Of a stretch of DNA of 64,000 nucleotides, positions 41,497-49,704 are shown one piece after another. The stretch is from contig DASYQS010000008.1 of the NCBI GenBank assembly GCA_036005185.1, forward strand, positions 91,866 to 155,865. Reading direction: 5' to 3'. Position numbers and translations under genes: made by a program. Under the pieces are notes generated by a model that was given only the letters and a program-made list of their open reading frames with translations, did no database searches and was not told the origin of the DNA. This DNA comes from VBAU01 sp036005185. Its GTDB lineage: Bacteria; Bacteroidota; Bacteroidia; Chitinophagales; Chitinophagaceae. Positions within the stretch are counted from its first letter, which is position 1; every line of letters starts with the position of its first letter.

Positions 41497-43032
41497 ATGA
41501 ATAAAAAAATCCGCACAGCATTAATTTCTGTTTTTTATAAAGATGGGCTTGAGCCGATTGTAAAATTGTTATCTGAGCTTGGAATTACGATCTATTCAAC
41601 TGGCGGCACGCAAAAATTTATTGAGGATCTGGGCATTACGGTGATTCCAGTTGAAAAGCTTACTTCCTATCCTTCTATTCTGGGGGGCAGGGTAAAGACT
41701 CTTCATCCTTCAGTATTTGGAGGTATTCTCGGGCGACGAGATAATGATACAGATATAAAAGAAATGCAACAATATGGTATCCCAGAAATCGACTTGGTGA
41801 TCGTTGATCTTTATCCCTTCGAAGAAACGGTTGCCGCTACTAATGATGAACAAAAAATTATTGAGAAAATTGATATCGGGGGTCCTTCCATGATCCGGGG
41901 CGCTGCCAAAAATTTTAAGGACGTAACAGTTATTGCTTCAAAAAATAATTATGGCGAGCTGAAAAAAATATTAAAGGATCAAAATGGCGAAACGAGTTTG
42001 GAGCAGAGAAAAGAATTCGCTGCTGTTGCATTCGAAATAGTAAAACAATATGATATAGCTATCAGTGATTATTTTAACTCTGTAAAAAAAGATGCATCAC
42101 TTTCTATAAAAACTTTGCGTTATGGAGAAAACCCTCATCAGCAGGCCTCTTTTAAAGGAAACCTTGATGAGATCTTTACAAAGCTGCATGGTAAAGAAAT
42201 TTCGTATAACAATCTTGTTGACATCGACGCAGCTATTCAATTGATTCGTGAATTTTCTGTGGAAGATAACTCCTTGCGAACATTTGCCATTATTAAGCAT
42301 ACCAATGTTTGTGGTATTGCCTCGCGAATGACTACTGCAGAAGCATGGAAAAATGCTCTAGCTGGTGACCCGGAAAGTGCATTTGGAGGTGTCTTGATCA
42401 CCAATAGTCTTGTCGATAAAGAAACTGCAGCCGCTATTAATGAAATATTTTTTGAAGTACTAATAGCTCCGGTATTTGAAAAAGATGCTTTGGATATTTT
42501 GCAATCAAAGAAAAATCGGATTTTGCTTCAAATAGAATCAAAATCCGAAGATCCTATCTCAGCCGATATCGTAATGGAGATGCACAGATCGTTATTAAAC
42601 GGTGAATTAATTCAAACTATAGACGAAGGAAACTTTTTGGAATGGAGGGAAGAAGGGGGAAGAGAGGCAAATGCTCAAGAGAAAGAGGATCTAATTTTTG
42701 CCAACCTTGTTTGCAAGCATTTAAAAAGTAACGCAATTGCCTTAGTAAAAAATAAACAGCTTCTTGGGAAAGGCTGTGGTCAAACAAGTCGCATCGATGC
42801 TTTGCGTCAAGCTATTGAAAAAGCAAAACAATTCAATTTTGATCTGCATGGCGCCGTAATGGCAAGCGACGCCTTTTTCCCTTTTAACGATTGTGTAAAG
42901 ATGGGGCATGAAGCAGGCATTATTGCTTTTATCCAACCGGGCGGATCAATTCGCGACAAGGATTCGATTGATTATTGCAAGCAAAATAACTTAGCCATGG
43001 TAATGACTGGAATGAGGCATTTTAAACATTGA
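41497..43032 (+). CDS. purH: Bifunctional AICAR transformylase / IMP cyclohydrolase
   Basis: Last two steps of IMP synthesis. The N-terminal cyclohydrolase (MGS-like) has YSTGGTQKFIEDLG and GGRVKTLHPSVFGGILGRRD; the C-terminal transformylase has LRYGENPHQQASFKG, the catalytic lysine-histidine in AIIKHTNVCGIA, the DPESAFGGV loop, GKGCGQTSRIDALRQAI and ASDAFFPFNDCVKMGHEAG. 511 residues, normal length. Residues about 380-400 (EWREEGGREANAQEKED) are purine-rich at DNA level and unlike homologues I recall. It has its own promoter and a leader hairpin. Confidence 0.97.
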   Translation: MNKKIRTALISVFYKDGLEPIVKLLSELGITIYSTGGTQKFIEDLGITVIPVEKLTSYPSILGGRVKTLHPSVFGGILGRRDNDTDIKEMQQYGIPEIDLVIVDLYPFEETVAATNDEQKIIEKIDIGGPSMIRGAAKNFKDVTVIASKNNYGELKKILKDQNGETSLEQRKEFAAVAFEIVKQYDIAISDYFNSVKKDASLSIKTLRYGENPHQQASFKGNLDEIFTKLHGKEISYNNLVDIDAAIQLIREFSVEDNSLRTFAIIKHTNVCGIASRMTTAEAWKNALAGDPESAFGGVLITNSLVDKETAAAINEIFFEVLIAPVFEKDALDILQSKKNRILLQIESKSEDPISADIVMEMHRSLLNGELIQTIDEGNFLEWREEGGREANAQEKEDLIFANLVCKHLKSNAIALVKNKQLLGKGCGQTSRIDALRQAIEKAKQFNFDLHGAVMASDAFFPFNDCVKMGHEAGIIAFIQPGGSIRDKDSIDYCKQNNLAMVMTGMRHFKH

Positions 43033-43043
43033 TGTTTTCTATT

Positions 43044-43704
43044 CTAATTTGTCTTTGGCTTATTACCCGTGGCCGGCTTCGCGGCAGGCTGTTTTACTGC
43101 AGCAGGATCATTACCCAAATATAAAAGCTCTTGCGGCAAGCCCGCTAATTTCAGTTCTCTCGCCACAGATATAAAAATATTGTCGATGTCAAAGCCAGCC
43201 TCATAAGTTTGTGGTTTAAGAATAAGAGCATATTTTTTCTTAGTCAGAATTTTCTTGTAAGCATTTGTGACTGCCTGATATAAAGGCTGTGCATACTGGT
43301 TTCTTTTATTATTCGATTTGTTTTGAGCAATTTGCTGCCAATAAACTAGATTCAACCCCACTTTTCTCCGCTCTTCCACCGTAAAATCAAGCAAGGTTTT
43401 TTGATTTTTTGCCTGCTGCTACTAACGCCGAGTCGGTCTTATAAATGCTGTCAAGGCGTTGAAACTCCATCTGGTAATATTGCAGCTCAACTGCTAGTGA
43501 GTCCGCTTCATAGATTTGCACAAGGCTATCCACTGCACGGTACCCTGGCATCGCCTGCACCATCAAGTCAATATCAAACACACCAACCTTTAATGATTGT
43601 GCTTTCGTATTCTCGCTTGGTAACATAAAAAAAATGAAGCTGAGGAAGAAGAAGAAATTCTTTTTCATATTCTTTGCATTAATTGATTTTGTATAGTTAA
43701 CCAA
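43044..43704 (-). pseudogene. OmpH/Skp-like periplasmic chaperone, interrupted by a frameshift
   Basis: Two frames together make one OmpH-family protein. The 5' frame (43387-43704) has a signal peptide (MKKNFFFFLSFIFFMLPSEN; an upstream ATG or TTG adds ten residues) and KVGVFDIDLMVQAMPGYRAV, ending prematurely after GKKSKNLA. The 3' frame (43044 to about 43400) continues with LDFTVEERRKVGLNLVYWQQ and ends with LKLAGLPQELLYLGNDPA. The junction lies at two runs of six A (sense strand) separated by two bases; deleting one A restores the frame. It could be real inactivation, a sequencing error, or slippage. Function if intact: escorting outer-membrane proteins. Confidence 0.75.
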
Positions 43705-43746
43705 GTTCTGTGAATATAGGATTTATCCCTAAATGCAATTTAAAAA

Positions 43747-45051
43747 TCAAAACCTTGAAACTTGTCGCACAAATTGCTCATAAACCTCTCTCCACCCAGC
43801 AAATAATTTACTGGTGCCGAGAAAGGTATTATGCCAGATAGTGATGAGTGTTCCATTTACAGATTTGACAATGTTACAGTAATGTTGCAATTCTTCAAAT
43901 GTTTTTTGAAGAGAAAATTTTTGTTCAAAAAAGGAATTGGCCTCCATAAAACAAAATGGATACAGAAGCAATTTTGTTTGCTCTTCCTTTATAAGGTCAT
44001 ACCAAAAAAATGGTGTTGCGACAGAAGCACGGAAACCATTGATGCTTCCATAGCCCATTGAAAAATCAAATTCAATCCCCAAATCAATTAGCAGTCTGTA
44101 AGTATGAGGTAATGTAAAACGGATGAAATGTTGGCGTGAAGAAAGAATTTGCTTGCCGCTAATATGTCCAAGCTTTAAGATTTCGAGCTTTAATTTGTGG
44201 GGGTCATCACCACTTTGCCAGGAAGGATGGATCCCTATCGAATAACGATCACTATGTTTCCGTATCAATTCTCGCATCGATTTTTTTGAAGGCAGGATAT
44301 TTTTATCATACCGTCCCGTTTCATTTGCTACGAGAAAAAAATAATAGGGTTTAAGATTGTATTGCTGATGTAGTTGGTGCATCCATGCAAAAGAATCATA
44401 AGGGTCTTCCATCTTTCCCAGCAATACTTTTATTCTTTCACTGATCATTGACCACTGACCATTGACCACTGACCTAACGGCTCCCCCGATGGTTCTCCAC
44501 CATTGTTTATGTTTATATGAATAAGCCTCGTCAATGTCGTAAGTGGGAAGAAAAGTAAATGATGAACGATGAGCGATGAAGGACGGAAATTTTCTTTGAA
44601 TGGCCTTTTTAAAATCTTCAATCCATAAGTTGATCAATGGCAAATGCAAAAAATTTTCTTTAAAAGCCAAGGAATTTTCATGAGCATAGCGGCCGTACAT
44701 ATCTTTTTTATGCGGCAGGTATTCTTCGTAACGACTTAATAAATAAAAGCTGGCAGCAAAAACATCAAAGGGAAAATCGCCTTCAATTTTGAAGAAGGCT
44801 GTATAATTATTTACTTCGAAACATTGGATAGATTGTTCTTTTAAGCCCGTTTCAAATAATAATTCTGAATTCTGGATTCTGAATTCTGAATCTGTGACCC
44901 CTTCTTTGCTGTAATTAATTCTGGGGCCATTGTATTGCCTGAAATTTTCAGAGTTAGTTGTAATCTTGATTGATTCTCCAATGATTTCCTTACTAATAAA
45001 ATCTAAAATGTATTGCAGCCGTGGAGTAATAGTATTTGAAAAGACGATCAC
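43747..45051 (-). CDS. Polysaccharide-deacetylase-like protein with three heptamer-repeat inserts
   Basis: 434 residues. The region FLPTYDIDEAYSYKHK (about 168), PYYFFLVANETGRYDKN (about 240), YSIGIHPSWQSGDDPHKLK and GTLITIWHNTFLG fits the NodB-like deacetylase fold of a Bacteroidota group with a long N-terminal domain; D-x-D and HxxW-type metal residues seem kept. Three segments look foreign: SEFRIQNSEL (residues about 52-63), FIAHRSSF (156-165) and VVNGQWSMIS (192-203). Each is encoded by a 7-bp tandem array in frame. Substrate unknown. Confidence 0.75.
   Translation of the reverse strand: MIVFSNTITPRLQYILDFISKEIIGESIKITTNSENFRQYNGPRINYSKEGVTDSEFRIQNSELLFETGLKEQSIQCFEVNNYTAFFKIEGDFPFDVFAASFYLLSRYEEYLPHKKDMYGRYAHENSLAFKENFLHLPLINLWIEDFKKAIQRKFPSFIAHRSSFTFLPTYDIDEAYSYKHKQWWRTIGGAVRSVVNGQWSMISERIKVLLGKMEDPYDSFAWMHQLHQQYNLKPYYFFLVANETGRYDKNILPSKKSMRELIRKHSDRYSIGIHPSWQSGDDPHKLKLEILKLGHISGKQILSSRQHFIRFTLPHTYRLLIDLGIEFDFSMGYGSINGFRASVATPFFWYDLIKEEQTKLLLYPFCFMEANSFFEQKFSLQKTFEELQHYCNIVKSVNGTLITIWHNTFLGTSKLFAGWREVYEQFVRQVSRF
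44441..44475. repeat. 7-bp tandem repeat array within the deacetylase-like gene (ttgacca type)
   Basis: Exactly five heptamers, alternating ttgacca and ctgacca with minor changes. On the gene strand it reads VVNGQW and is free of stops in all three frames. Confidence 0.8.
44557..44584. repeat. 7-bp tandem repeat array within the deacetylase-like gene (gaacgat type)
   Basis: Four heptamers (aaatgat, gaacgat, gagcgat, gaaggac) encoding FIAHRSSF on the gene strand. Confidence 0.7.
44861..44895. repeat. 7-bp tandem repeat array within the deacetylase-like gene (aattctg type)
   Basis: Five heptamers, the first two identical (aattctg), encoding SEFRIQNSEL on the gene strand. Confidence 0.8.
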
Positions 45052-45064
45052 TCAGTGAAGATAA

Positions 45065-46444
45065 TTATCTGCTCCCATATTTTTCCCTCCACATCTGGTT
45101 AAAGGATTTTTTGGGAAACTCCATGTCTCCTCTATTTTTTTTCCAATCGGTTAAAAATTTATTTACGACCCAATTCTTTATTGTACTGTTGCCCATATTC
45201 ATGAATTTGCGATGCAGCATGGCCTGTTTCCACATTTTCCAAGCCATTCGTTCTGCAAAACTGGTGTCACCTTCATCAACAGACTCATGACGGTTTTCTA
45301 ACAGAAGTTCGTGTAAATTAATTTTCACTGCACACACTTCAGTGCAATTTCCGCAAAGTGAAGAAGCATAACTAAGATGTTTCCATTCATCCATTCGTTT
45401 TAAATGAGGAGTTATTACAGAGCCAATTGGACCGCTGTAAGCTGTAGAATAGGTATGCCCACCAATATTCTTATACACAGGGCAAGCATTCAGGCAAGCA
45501 CCACAGCGAATGCAATACAGGCTTTCCCTTGTTTTTTCATTCTCTAAAATATTTGTACGTCCATTGTCCAGCAAAATCACATACATGTCTTCAGGGCCGT
45601 CGGATTCGCCTGGCTGCCGAGGACCGGTAACAATGGTATTGTAAACCGTTATTTTTTGCCCCGTTCCATAAGTGGCCAGCAAGGGCCAGAATAAGGCGAG
45701 ATCGTTCAATGAAGGAATTATTTTTTCAATTCCTGTAACTACAATATGAGTTTTTGGCCAAGCACAGCTTAATCTCGCATTGCCTTCATTTTCTGTAACG
45801 GCAATAGCTCCGACGTCGGCAATAAGAAAATTAGCACCGGTAATGCCTACTTCTGCCTGTGTATATTTTTTACGGAGAATCTGTCGTGCAACAAGAGTCA
45901 ATTGCTCAGGAGTAAGTTTTGGATCTGTGCCTAGTTTTTCCGAAAATAATTTAGCAACGTCCTCTTTGCTCTTATGCATGGCCGGCGTTACAATATGATA
46001 AGGAGGTTCATTATCGAGTTGTTGAATATATTCGCCCAGGTCAGTTTCTACGCTTTCAATTTTATTTTTTTCCAAAAACTCATTGAGATGAATTTCCTCG
46101 GTTACCATGCTTTTGCTCTTAACAAGAGTATGGCAATTTTTTTCTTGACAAATTTTTAAGATCTCTTCGCAAGCCTGTTCTGCGGTTTCTGCCCAAATTA
46201 CTTTAGCACCCCGTTTTGAAATGCTGGCTTCAAATTTTTCTAACTGCTTATCTAATGTTTCAATAGCCTTCCATTTTATATTTTTTGCTTTTTCTCTTGC
46301 CAGGTTAACATTGTCAAATTGCTCCTTGCCCGAGGGCACAACCGCATTATACCTGCCAATATTAAAATTGATCTTTCGCCGATGATCTCTGTCCGCAGCC
46401 TTTTCAATACTTTTTGAAATAAAATCCGACGCCGTTTCTTTCAC
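45065..46444 (-). CDS. lutB: LutB-type iron-sulfur protein of the L-lactate utilisation complex
   Basis: 459 residues: an N-terminal LUD domain (VGITGANFLIADVGAIAVTE) and a C-terminal double cluster-binding segment, YCIRCGACLNACPVYKNIGG (about residue 315) and SLCGNCTEVCAVKINLHELL (about 365), each ready for a [4Fe-4S] cluster. The family oxidises L-lactate together with LutA and LutC. lutC is at 19727-20359 and lutA is not in the window. It is separated by 13 nt from the downstream deacetylase-like gene, which may simply share the transcript. Confidence 0.92.
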   Translation of the reverse strand: MKETASDFISKSIEKAADRDHRRKINFNIGRYNAVVPSGKEQFDNVNLAREKAKNIKWKAIETLDKQLEKFEASISKRGAKVIWAETAEQACEEILKICQEKNCHTLVKSKSMVTEEIHLNEFLEKNKIESVETDLGEYIQQLDNEPPYHIVTPAMHKSKEDVAKLFSEKLGTDPKLTPEQLTLVARQILRKKYTQAEVGITGANFLIADVGAIAVTENEGNARLSCAWPKTHIVVTGIEKIIPSLNDLALFWPLLATYGTGQKITVYNTIVTGPRQPGESDGPEDMYVILLDNGRTNILENEKTRESLYCIRCGACLNACPVYKNIGGHTYSTAYSGPIGSVITPHLKRMDEWKHLSYASSLCGNCTEVCAVKINLHELLLENRHESVDEGDTSFAERMAWKMWKQAMLHRKFMNMGNSTIKNWVVNKFLTDWKKNRGDMEFPKKSFNQMWREKYGSR

Positions 46445-46484
46445 TGAAAATTTTTTTCTATTAGTTAATAAGCTACACCTCTTA

Positions 46485-46505
46485 ATTCACTATTCTCTAT
46501 TCACT
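46485..46505. repeat. 7-bp tandem repeat array between lutB and the DUF3109 gene
   Basis: Three heptamers (attcact, attctct, attcact) ending one base before the DUF3109 stop codon. Confidence 0.6.
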
Positions 46506-46506
46506 G

Positions 46507-47103
46507 TTATTTTTTATCTATTCCTTGTTTTTTCTTTCCAATAGTCTCCAACGCCTTGTAAAACTCTTCGCCATATTTCCTTATTAAAGCCTCTTTCAAA
46601 AATTGATAAGTAGGTACCTGCAATTTTTTGCCAAGAGAACAAGCAGGATTGCAAAGTTTTTCTCTGGGCTCATAGTTCATTTTATCATAATTCCCATTTT
46701 TCCCTTTTTTAGTAATAATGGGAAACAGGTGACAACTAATTGGCTTTTTCCAATTTATTTTACCGTCGTAATAAGCTTGCTCAAATGCACATTTAATAAT
46801 TCCATCCTTATCCCGAATTCCATATACACATATTTCTGAATCATTTCCCAACGTTGGAGTAACCCAGCCAAATTCTTTATGATAAACATATTTTCCCTTG
46901 CGCTCAATTTCAGCAATTGCAGCTTGAGAAAGATAGGGTTTAATCGATTCATACAATTCAACAATGATATCTAACTCATCGTCATCAAGGGGGGCGCCAG
47001 CGTCTCCATCCTCACAACATCCGCCTTTGCATTTAGTTAAATCACAAACAAATTGTTTTTCAACAATATTGTCACTCACTAAAACTTTATCAATGACGAT
47101 CAC
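46507..47103 (-). CDS. DUF3109 family cysteine-rich protein
   Basis: 198 residues with the conserved cysteines of DUF3109: FVCDLTKCKGGCCEDGDAGA, EICVYGIRDKDGIIKCAFEQ, KPISCHLFPI and REKLCNPACSLGKK. The pattern resembles YkgJ-type metal or cluster-binding proteins, so a bound zinc or Fe-S cluster is plausible. No reaction is known. It is 29 nt downstream of gldD in the same direction and is often found in that neighbourhood in Bacteroidota (my recollection). Confidence 0.9.
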   Translation of the reverse strand: MIVIDKVLVSDNIVEKQFVCDLTKCKGGCCEDGDAGAPLDDDELDIIVELYESIKPYLSQAAIAEIERKGKYVYHKEFGWVTPTLGNDSEICVYGIRDKDGIIKCAFEQAYYDGKINWKKPISCHLFPIITKKGKNGNYDKMNYEPREKLCNPACSLGKKLQVPTYQFLKEALIRKYGEEFYKALETIGKKKQGIDKK

Positions 47104-47132
47104 AGCAAGGGGTTTCGGGCAAAATTAAGTCT

Positions 47133-47729
47133 TCATTTCCATTTCAAAGTATTGATCAAGTGCAAAAGGTCTTGTTTGAGAAAATCATTTACAATTGCAA
47201 TAGAATCTTCATTTGGAGTAGCAGCAAAATACAAGGCTCCTCTTAAAAAATGCTTTGTTGAGTCCGTAAGAAAAAATTGATTGGCCGTGGCGGTGTTTCC
47301 CTCCAGCGTAAAATACATTCCATGTATATTGTTTGGCGTAATTATTTCAGAATTTTCAATGGAAGTAGCTACACGGGTATGTTGTTTATAAGATAGCTGG
47401 AATGCATCATTTACCAGTGAATCAAATTTGTTTTTGCCGATTTCTTTATAGCTCACATGCACTCTCGCCGCAAACTGTGGAAAGTCAATATTGATCCACC
47501 AAGGATTTTCCGGCCTATCTTCAAAAAAGGTAGTATCCTTAATAATATTGGAATAAACAGGGTATTCAAACCTATATGGATAACCCGGCTCGTCAAAGGT
47601 TTTATAGGCCTTTTGGGGAAAATCAATTTTAAAATAACCGCGTTTTTTGCCTATCGTATAATTGCTGTTACAGGCAAATAAGATAAAGAGGGAAACGATA
47701 AAAAAGATTTTATAGGGTAAGTGCTTCAT
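47133..47729 (-). CDS. gldD: Gliding motility lipoprotein GldD
   Basis: 198 residues. MKHLPYKIFFIVSLFILFAC is a lipoprotein signal with the acylated cysteine at residue 20. KKRGYFKIDFPQKAYKTFDE, PYRFEYPVYSNI and PWWINIDFPQFAARVHVSYK match GldD. In Flavobacterium johnsoniae GldD is required for gliding and type IX secretion-linked functions. The ATG overlaps the gldE stop by 4 nt, a conserved gldE-gldD coupling. Motility itself cannot be inferred, since gldD also occurs in non-gliding Bacteroidota. Confidence 0.93.
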   Translation of the reverse strand: MKHLPYKIFFIVSLFILFACNSNYTIGKKRGYFKIDFPQKAYKTFDEPGYPYRFEYPVYSNIIKDTTFFEDRPENPWWINIDFPQFAARVHVSYKEIGKNKFDSLVNDAFQLSYKQHTRVATSIENSEIITPNNIHGMYFTLEGNTATANQFFLTDSTKHFLRGALYFAATPNEDSIAIVNDFLKQDLLHLINTLKWK

Positions 47730-49075
47730 TCCTCCAATTGGTTTTTGATAGTAGCCTTTACAAGCAGAATACGGTTTTTGTCAACTTCCAACACTGTAAA
47801 ATCAAAATCGCCACAGCTTATTACATCATTTAATTTAGGAAATTCGCCTGCCAGTTCCAACACCAGCCCTCCGATAGACTCACTGTCTCCTCTCACACGG
47901 TCAAACGTGTCTGGGGGTAACTTCATTGCGCGGCACATATCATGTATCATCGTTTTTCCTACAAACACATAGTTGAACTCATCTAATTTTCGATTGCCTG
48001 TTTCCTCCTCATCAAATTCATCTTTAATATCACCAATAATCTCTTCCAAAATATCTTCAAGTGTAACAATACCGCTTGTTCCGCCAAATTCATCTACTAC
48101 AATGGCAAAATGGATGTGTTTGCTTTGAAAGTCACGAAGCAGATCTTCGATCAATTTCGATTCAGGTACAAAATAAGGCTGACGCATCAATGCATGCCAA
48201 TCAAAATCGGAAGATTGATTGAGGTGGGGAATAAGATCCTTTGTATTTAAAATTCCTATAACCTCATCAAGATTGTTTTTATAAACTGGCAATCGTGAAT
48301 AATGAAGTTCTTCGATTTTTTTTATGAGATCGGAAAAAGGAATATTATGGTCAATGCCGCTAACATCAAGTCGTGAGCGCATGATTTGTTTCACCGAAAT
48401 GTTTCCAAACTTTTCAATACCCAAAAGGATATTTTTTTCTTCAGCCGTTATTTCTTCTGATTTTTCCAACTCCTGAATACCTGAAGTTTGTATACGATTG
48501 GCGCCTAACCTTTGGCCAATGCCATCGGCTACAGAAACCATCCACCGGCTAATGCGTCCTAGCAACAAATGCAAAGCTTCAATAATGAAAGCTGAGCCAT
48601 AAGCAAACCGTAGATTATTCTGAGTGGCCCAAACCTTTGGTAAAATCTTTCCAAAAAAAATAATGACAAAAGCAATGATAATTACACGAGTTACTACTTC
48701 AATAGTAAAATCAAATCTGTTGCCTACGACTTTTATTTTTCCATAAGGCAAGTATAGATTGAATAAAAAGTTCGAAAGCACTATGATGCAAATGTTCATA
48801 AAGGTGCCGGCGATAAGCATGGAAGTATAGACTTCTTTTGGTTCTTCGAGCAGATCAGTAATACGCTTTGCCGCGGCATGCTGCTTTGTTTTGAGCATAT
48901 TCACATCTTTGTTGTTTAAAGAAAATAGGGCTACTTCGGCGCCGGATACAACAAAAGTGAGTAGCAACAAGGCTAGTAAAGCAATAATTAAAAATGTAGT
49001 TCCCTGCGGTGTGGCTGCCAGCAATGTAAAAGAAAGGTGATCTAAAAATTCTGTAAAGGCCGAGGGGCTATCCAA
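47726..49075 (-). CDS. gldE: Gliding-associated transporter-like protein GldE (CNNM/CorC fold)
   Basis: 449 residues. Four membrane segments (about residues 25-50, 75-110, 125-150, 160-180) form a CNNM/DUF21 domain with FVVSGAEVALFSLNNKDVNM. A CBS pair follows (VKQIMRSRLDVSGIDHNIPF; YFVPESKLIEDLLRDFQSKH, DEFGGTSGIVTLEDILEEI), then the C-terminal CorC_HlyC domain (EFNYVFVGKTMIHDMCRAM). Such proteins are linked to magnesium export; GldE partly overlaps gldD function genetically. Sits in the conserved order mutY-ssb-gldE-gldD. Confidence 0.93.
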   Translation of the reverse strand: MDSPSAFTEFLDHLSFTLLAATPQGTTFLIIALLALLLLTFVVSGAEVALFSLNNKDVNMLKTKQHAAAKRITDLLEEPKEVYTSMLIAGTFMNICIIVLSNFLFNLYLPYGKIKVVGNRFDFTIEVVTRVIIIAFVIIFFGKILPKVWATQNNLRFAYGSAFIIEALHLLLGRISRWMVSVADGIGQRLGANRIQTSGIQELEKSEEITAEEKNILLGIEKFGNISVKQIMRSRLDVSGIDHNIPFSDLIKKIEELHYSRLPVYKNNLDEVIGILNTKDLIPHLNQSSDFDWHALMRQPYFVPESKLIEDLLRDFQSKHIHFAIVVDEFGGTSGIVTLEDILEEIIGDIKDEFDEEETGNRKLDEFNYVFVGKTMIHDMCRAMKLPPDTFDRVRGDSESIGGLVLELAGEFPKLNDVISCGDFDFTVLEVDKNRILLVKATIKNQLEE

Positions 49076-49108
49076 TGGATGTTGTTTAAGTGAATAATGT
49101 AATCAGAA

Positions 49109-49130
49109 AGGCAGGTCATAAGGCCTGCCT
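49109..49130 (-). terminator. Hairpin between ssb and gldE
   Basis: A 7-bp stem aggcagg / cctgcct with an 8-nt loop. On the minus strand it is followed by TTTCTGATT, a weak U-run, so it may only partly end the ssb transcript. Confidence 0.5.
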
Positions 49131-49168
49131 ATTGATCAGTTTTGCAAATTTATAGATAAATTTTTCTG

Positions 49169-49600
49169 TTAAAAGGGTAGATCACCGCCAGCTTCAGGAG
49201 GCACTTCAGTATTACCCATTCCTTCAATGTTACCATGATCGGCAGGCATTGTAGAGGAAGCTGCATCTGTTCTTTTATCAAGCATAATGAGATTATCACC
49301 CACCACTTCTGTGGCAAACTTGCGATTGCCTTCTTTGTCTTCCCAGCTTCTTGTGCGCAAGCGTCCTTCAATATACACCAGGCTTCCTTTATGTAAATAT
49401 TTTTGAGCTAGTTCAGCCAAACCGCGCCATAGCACCACTGTGTGCCATTCAGTTTGAGAAACTAATTTGCCTGAACGATCTTTAAAGGTTTCCGTCGTGG
49501 CCAAGGGAAATTTTGCTACTCCAATATTTCCTTCCAAGAATTGTACATCCGGATCCTTACCAAGGTTGCCAATGAGCATTACTCTATTTACGCCTCTCAT
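49169..49600 (-). CDS. ssb: Single-stranded DNA-binding protein
   Basis: 143 residues. OB-fold motifs MRGVNRVMLIGNLGKDPDVQ, TEWHTVVLWRGLAELAQKYL, GSLVYIEGRLRTRSWEDKEG and NLIMLDKR are typical of SSB. The short flexible tail ends in the conserved acidic tip GGDLPF, through which SSB recruits replication and repair proteins. Located between mutY and gldE as in many Bacteroidota. Confidence 0.97.
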   Translation of the reverse strand: MRGVNRVMLIGNLGKDPDVQFLEGNIGVAKFPLATTETFKDRSGKLVSQTEWHTVVLWRGLAELAQKYLHKGSLVYIEGRLRTRSWEDKEGNRKFATEVVGDNLIMLDKRTDAASSTMPADHGNIEGMGNTEVPPEAGGDLPF

Positions 49601-49704
49601 ACGATTTCTTTTTCGTGTTAAAAATTCATCTAAGGGTTAATGCTCTCTAAAATTAAATTTTTTAGATGGAAATATAAATTTTTTTACGGGGCATTATTAT
49701 CCTC

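Noticed and set aside
42640..42690. Purine-rich stretch in purH as another inserted repeat
   Set aside because: No clear 7-bp period or palindrome; ordinary divergence in a variable loop explains it.
44441..44475. Tandem arrays as CRISPR-like sequences
   Set aside because: The units are 7-8 bp without unique spacers, and no cas gene is present anywhere in the window.
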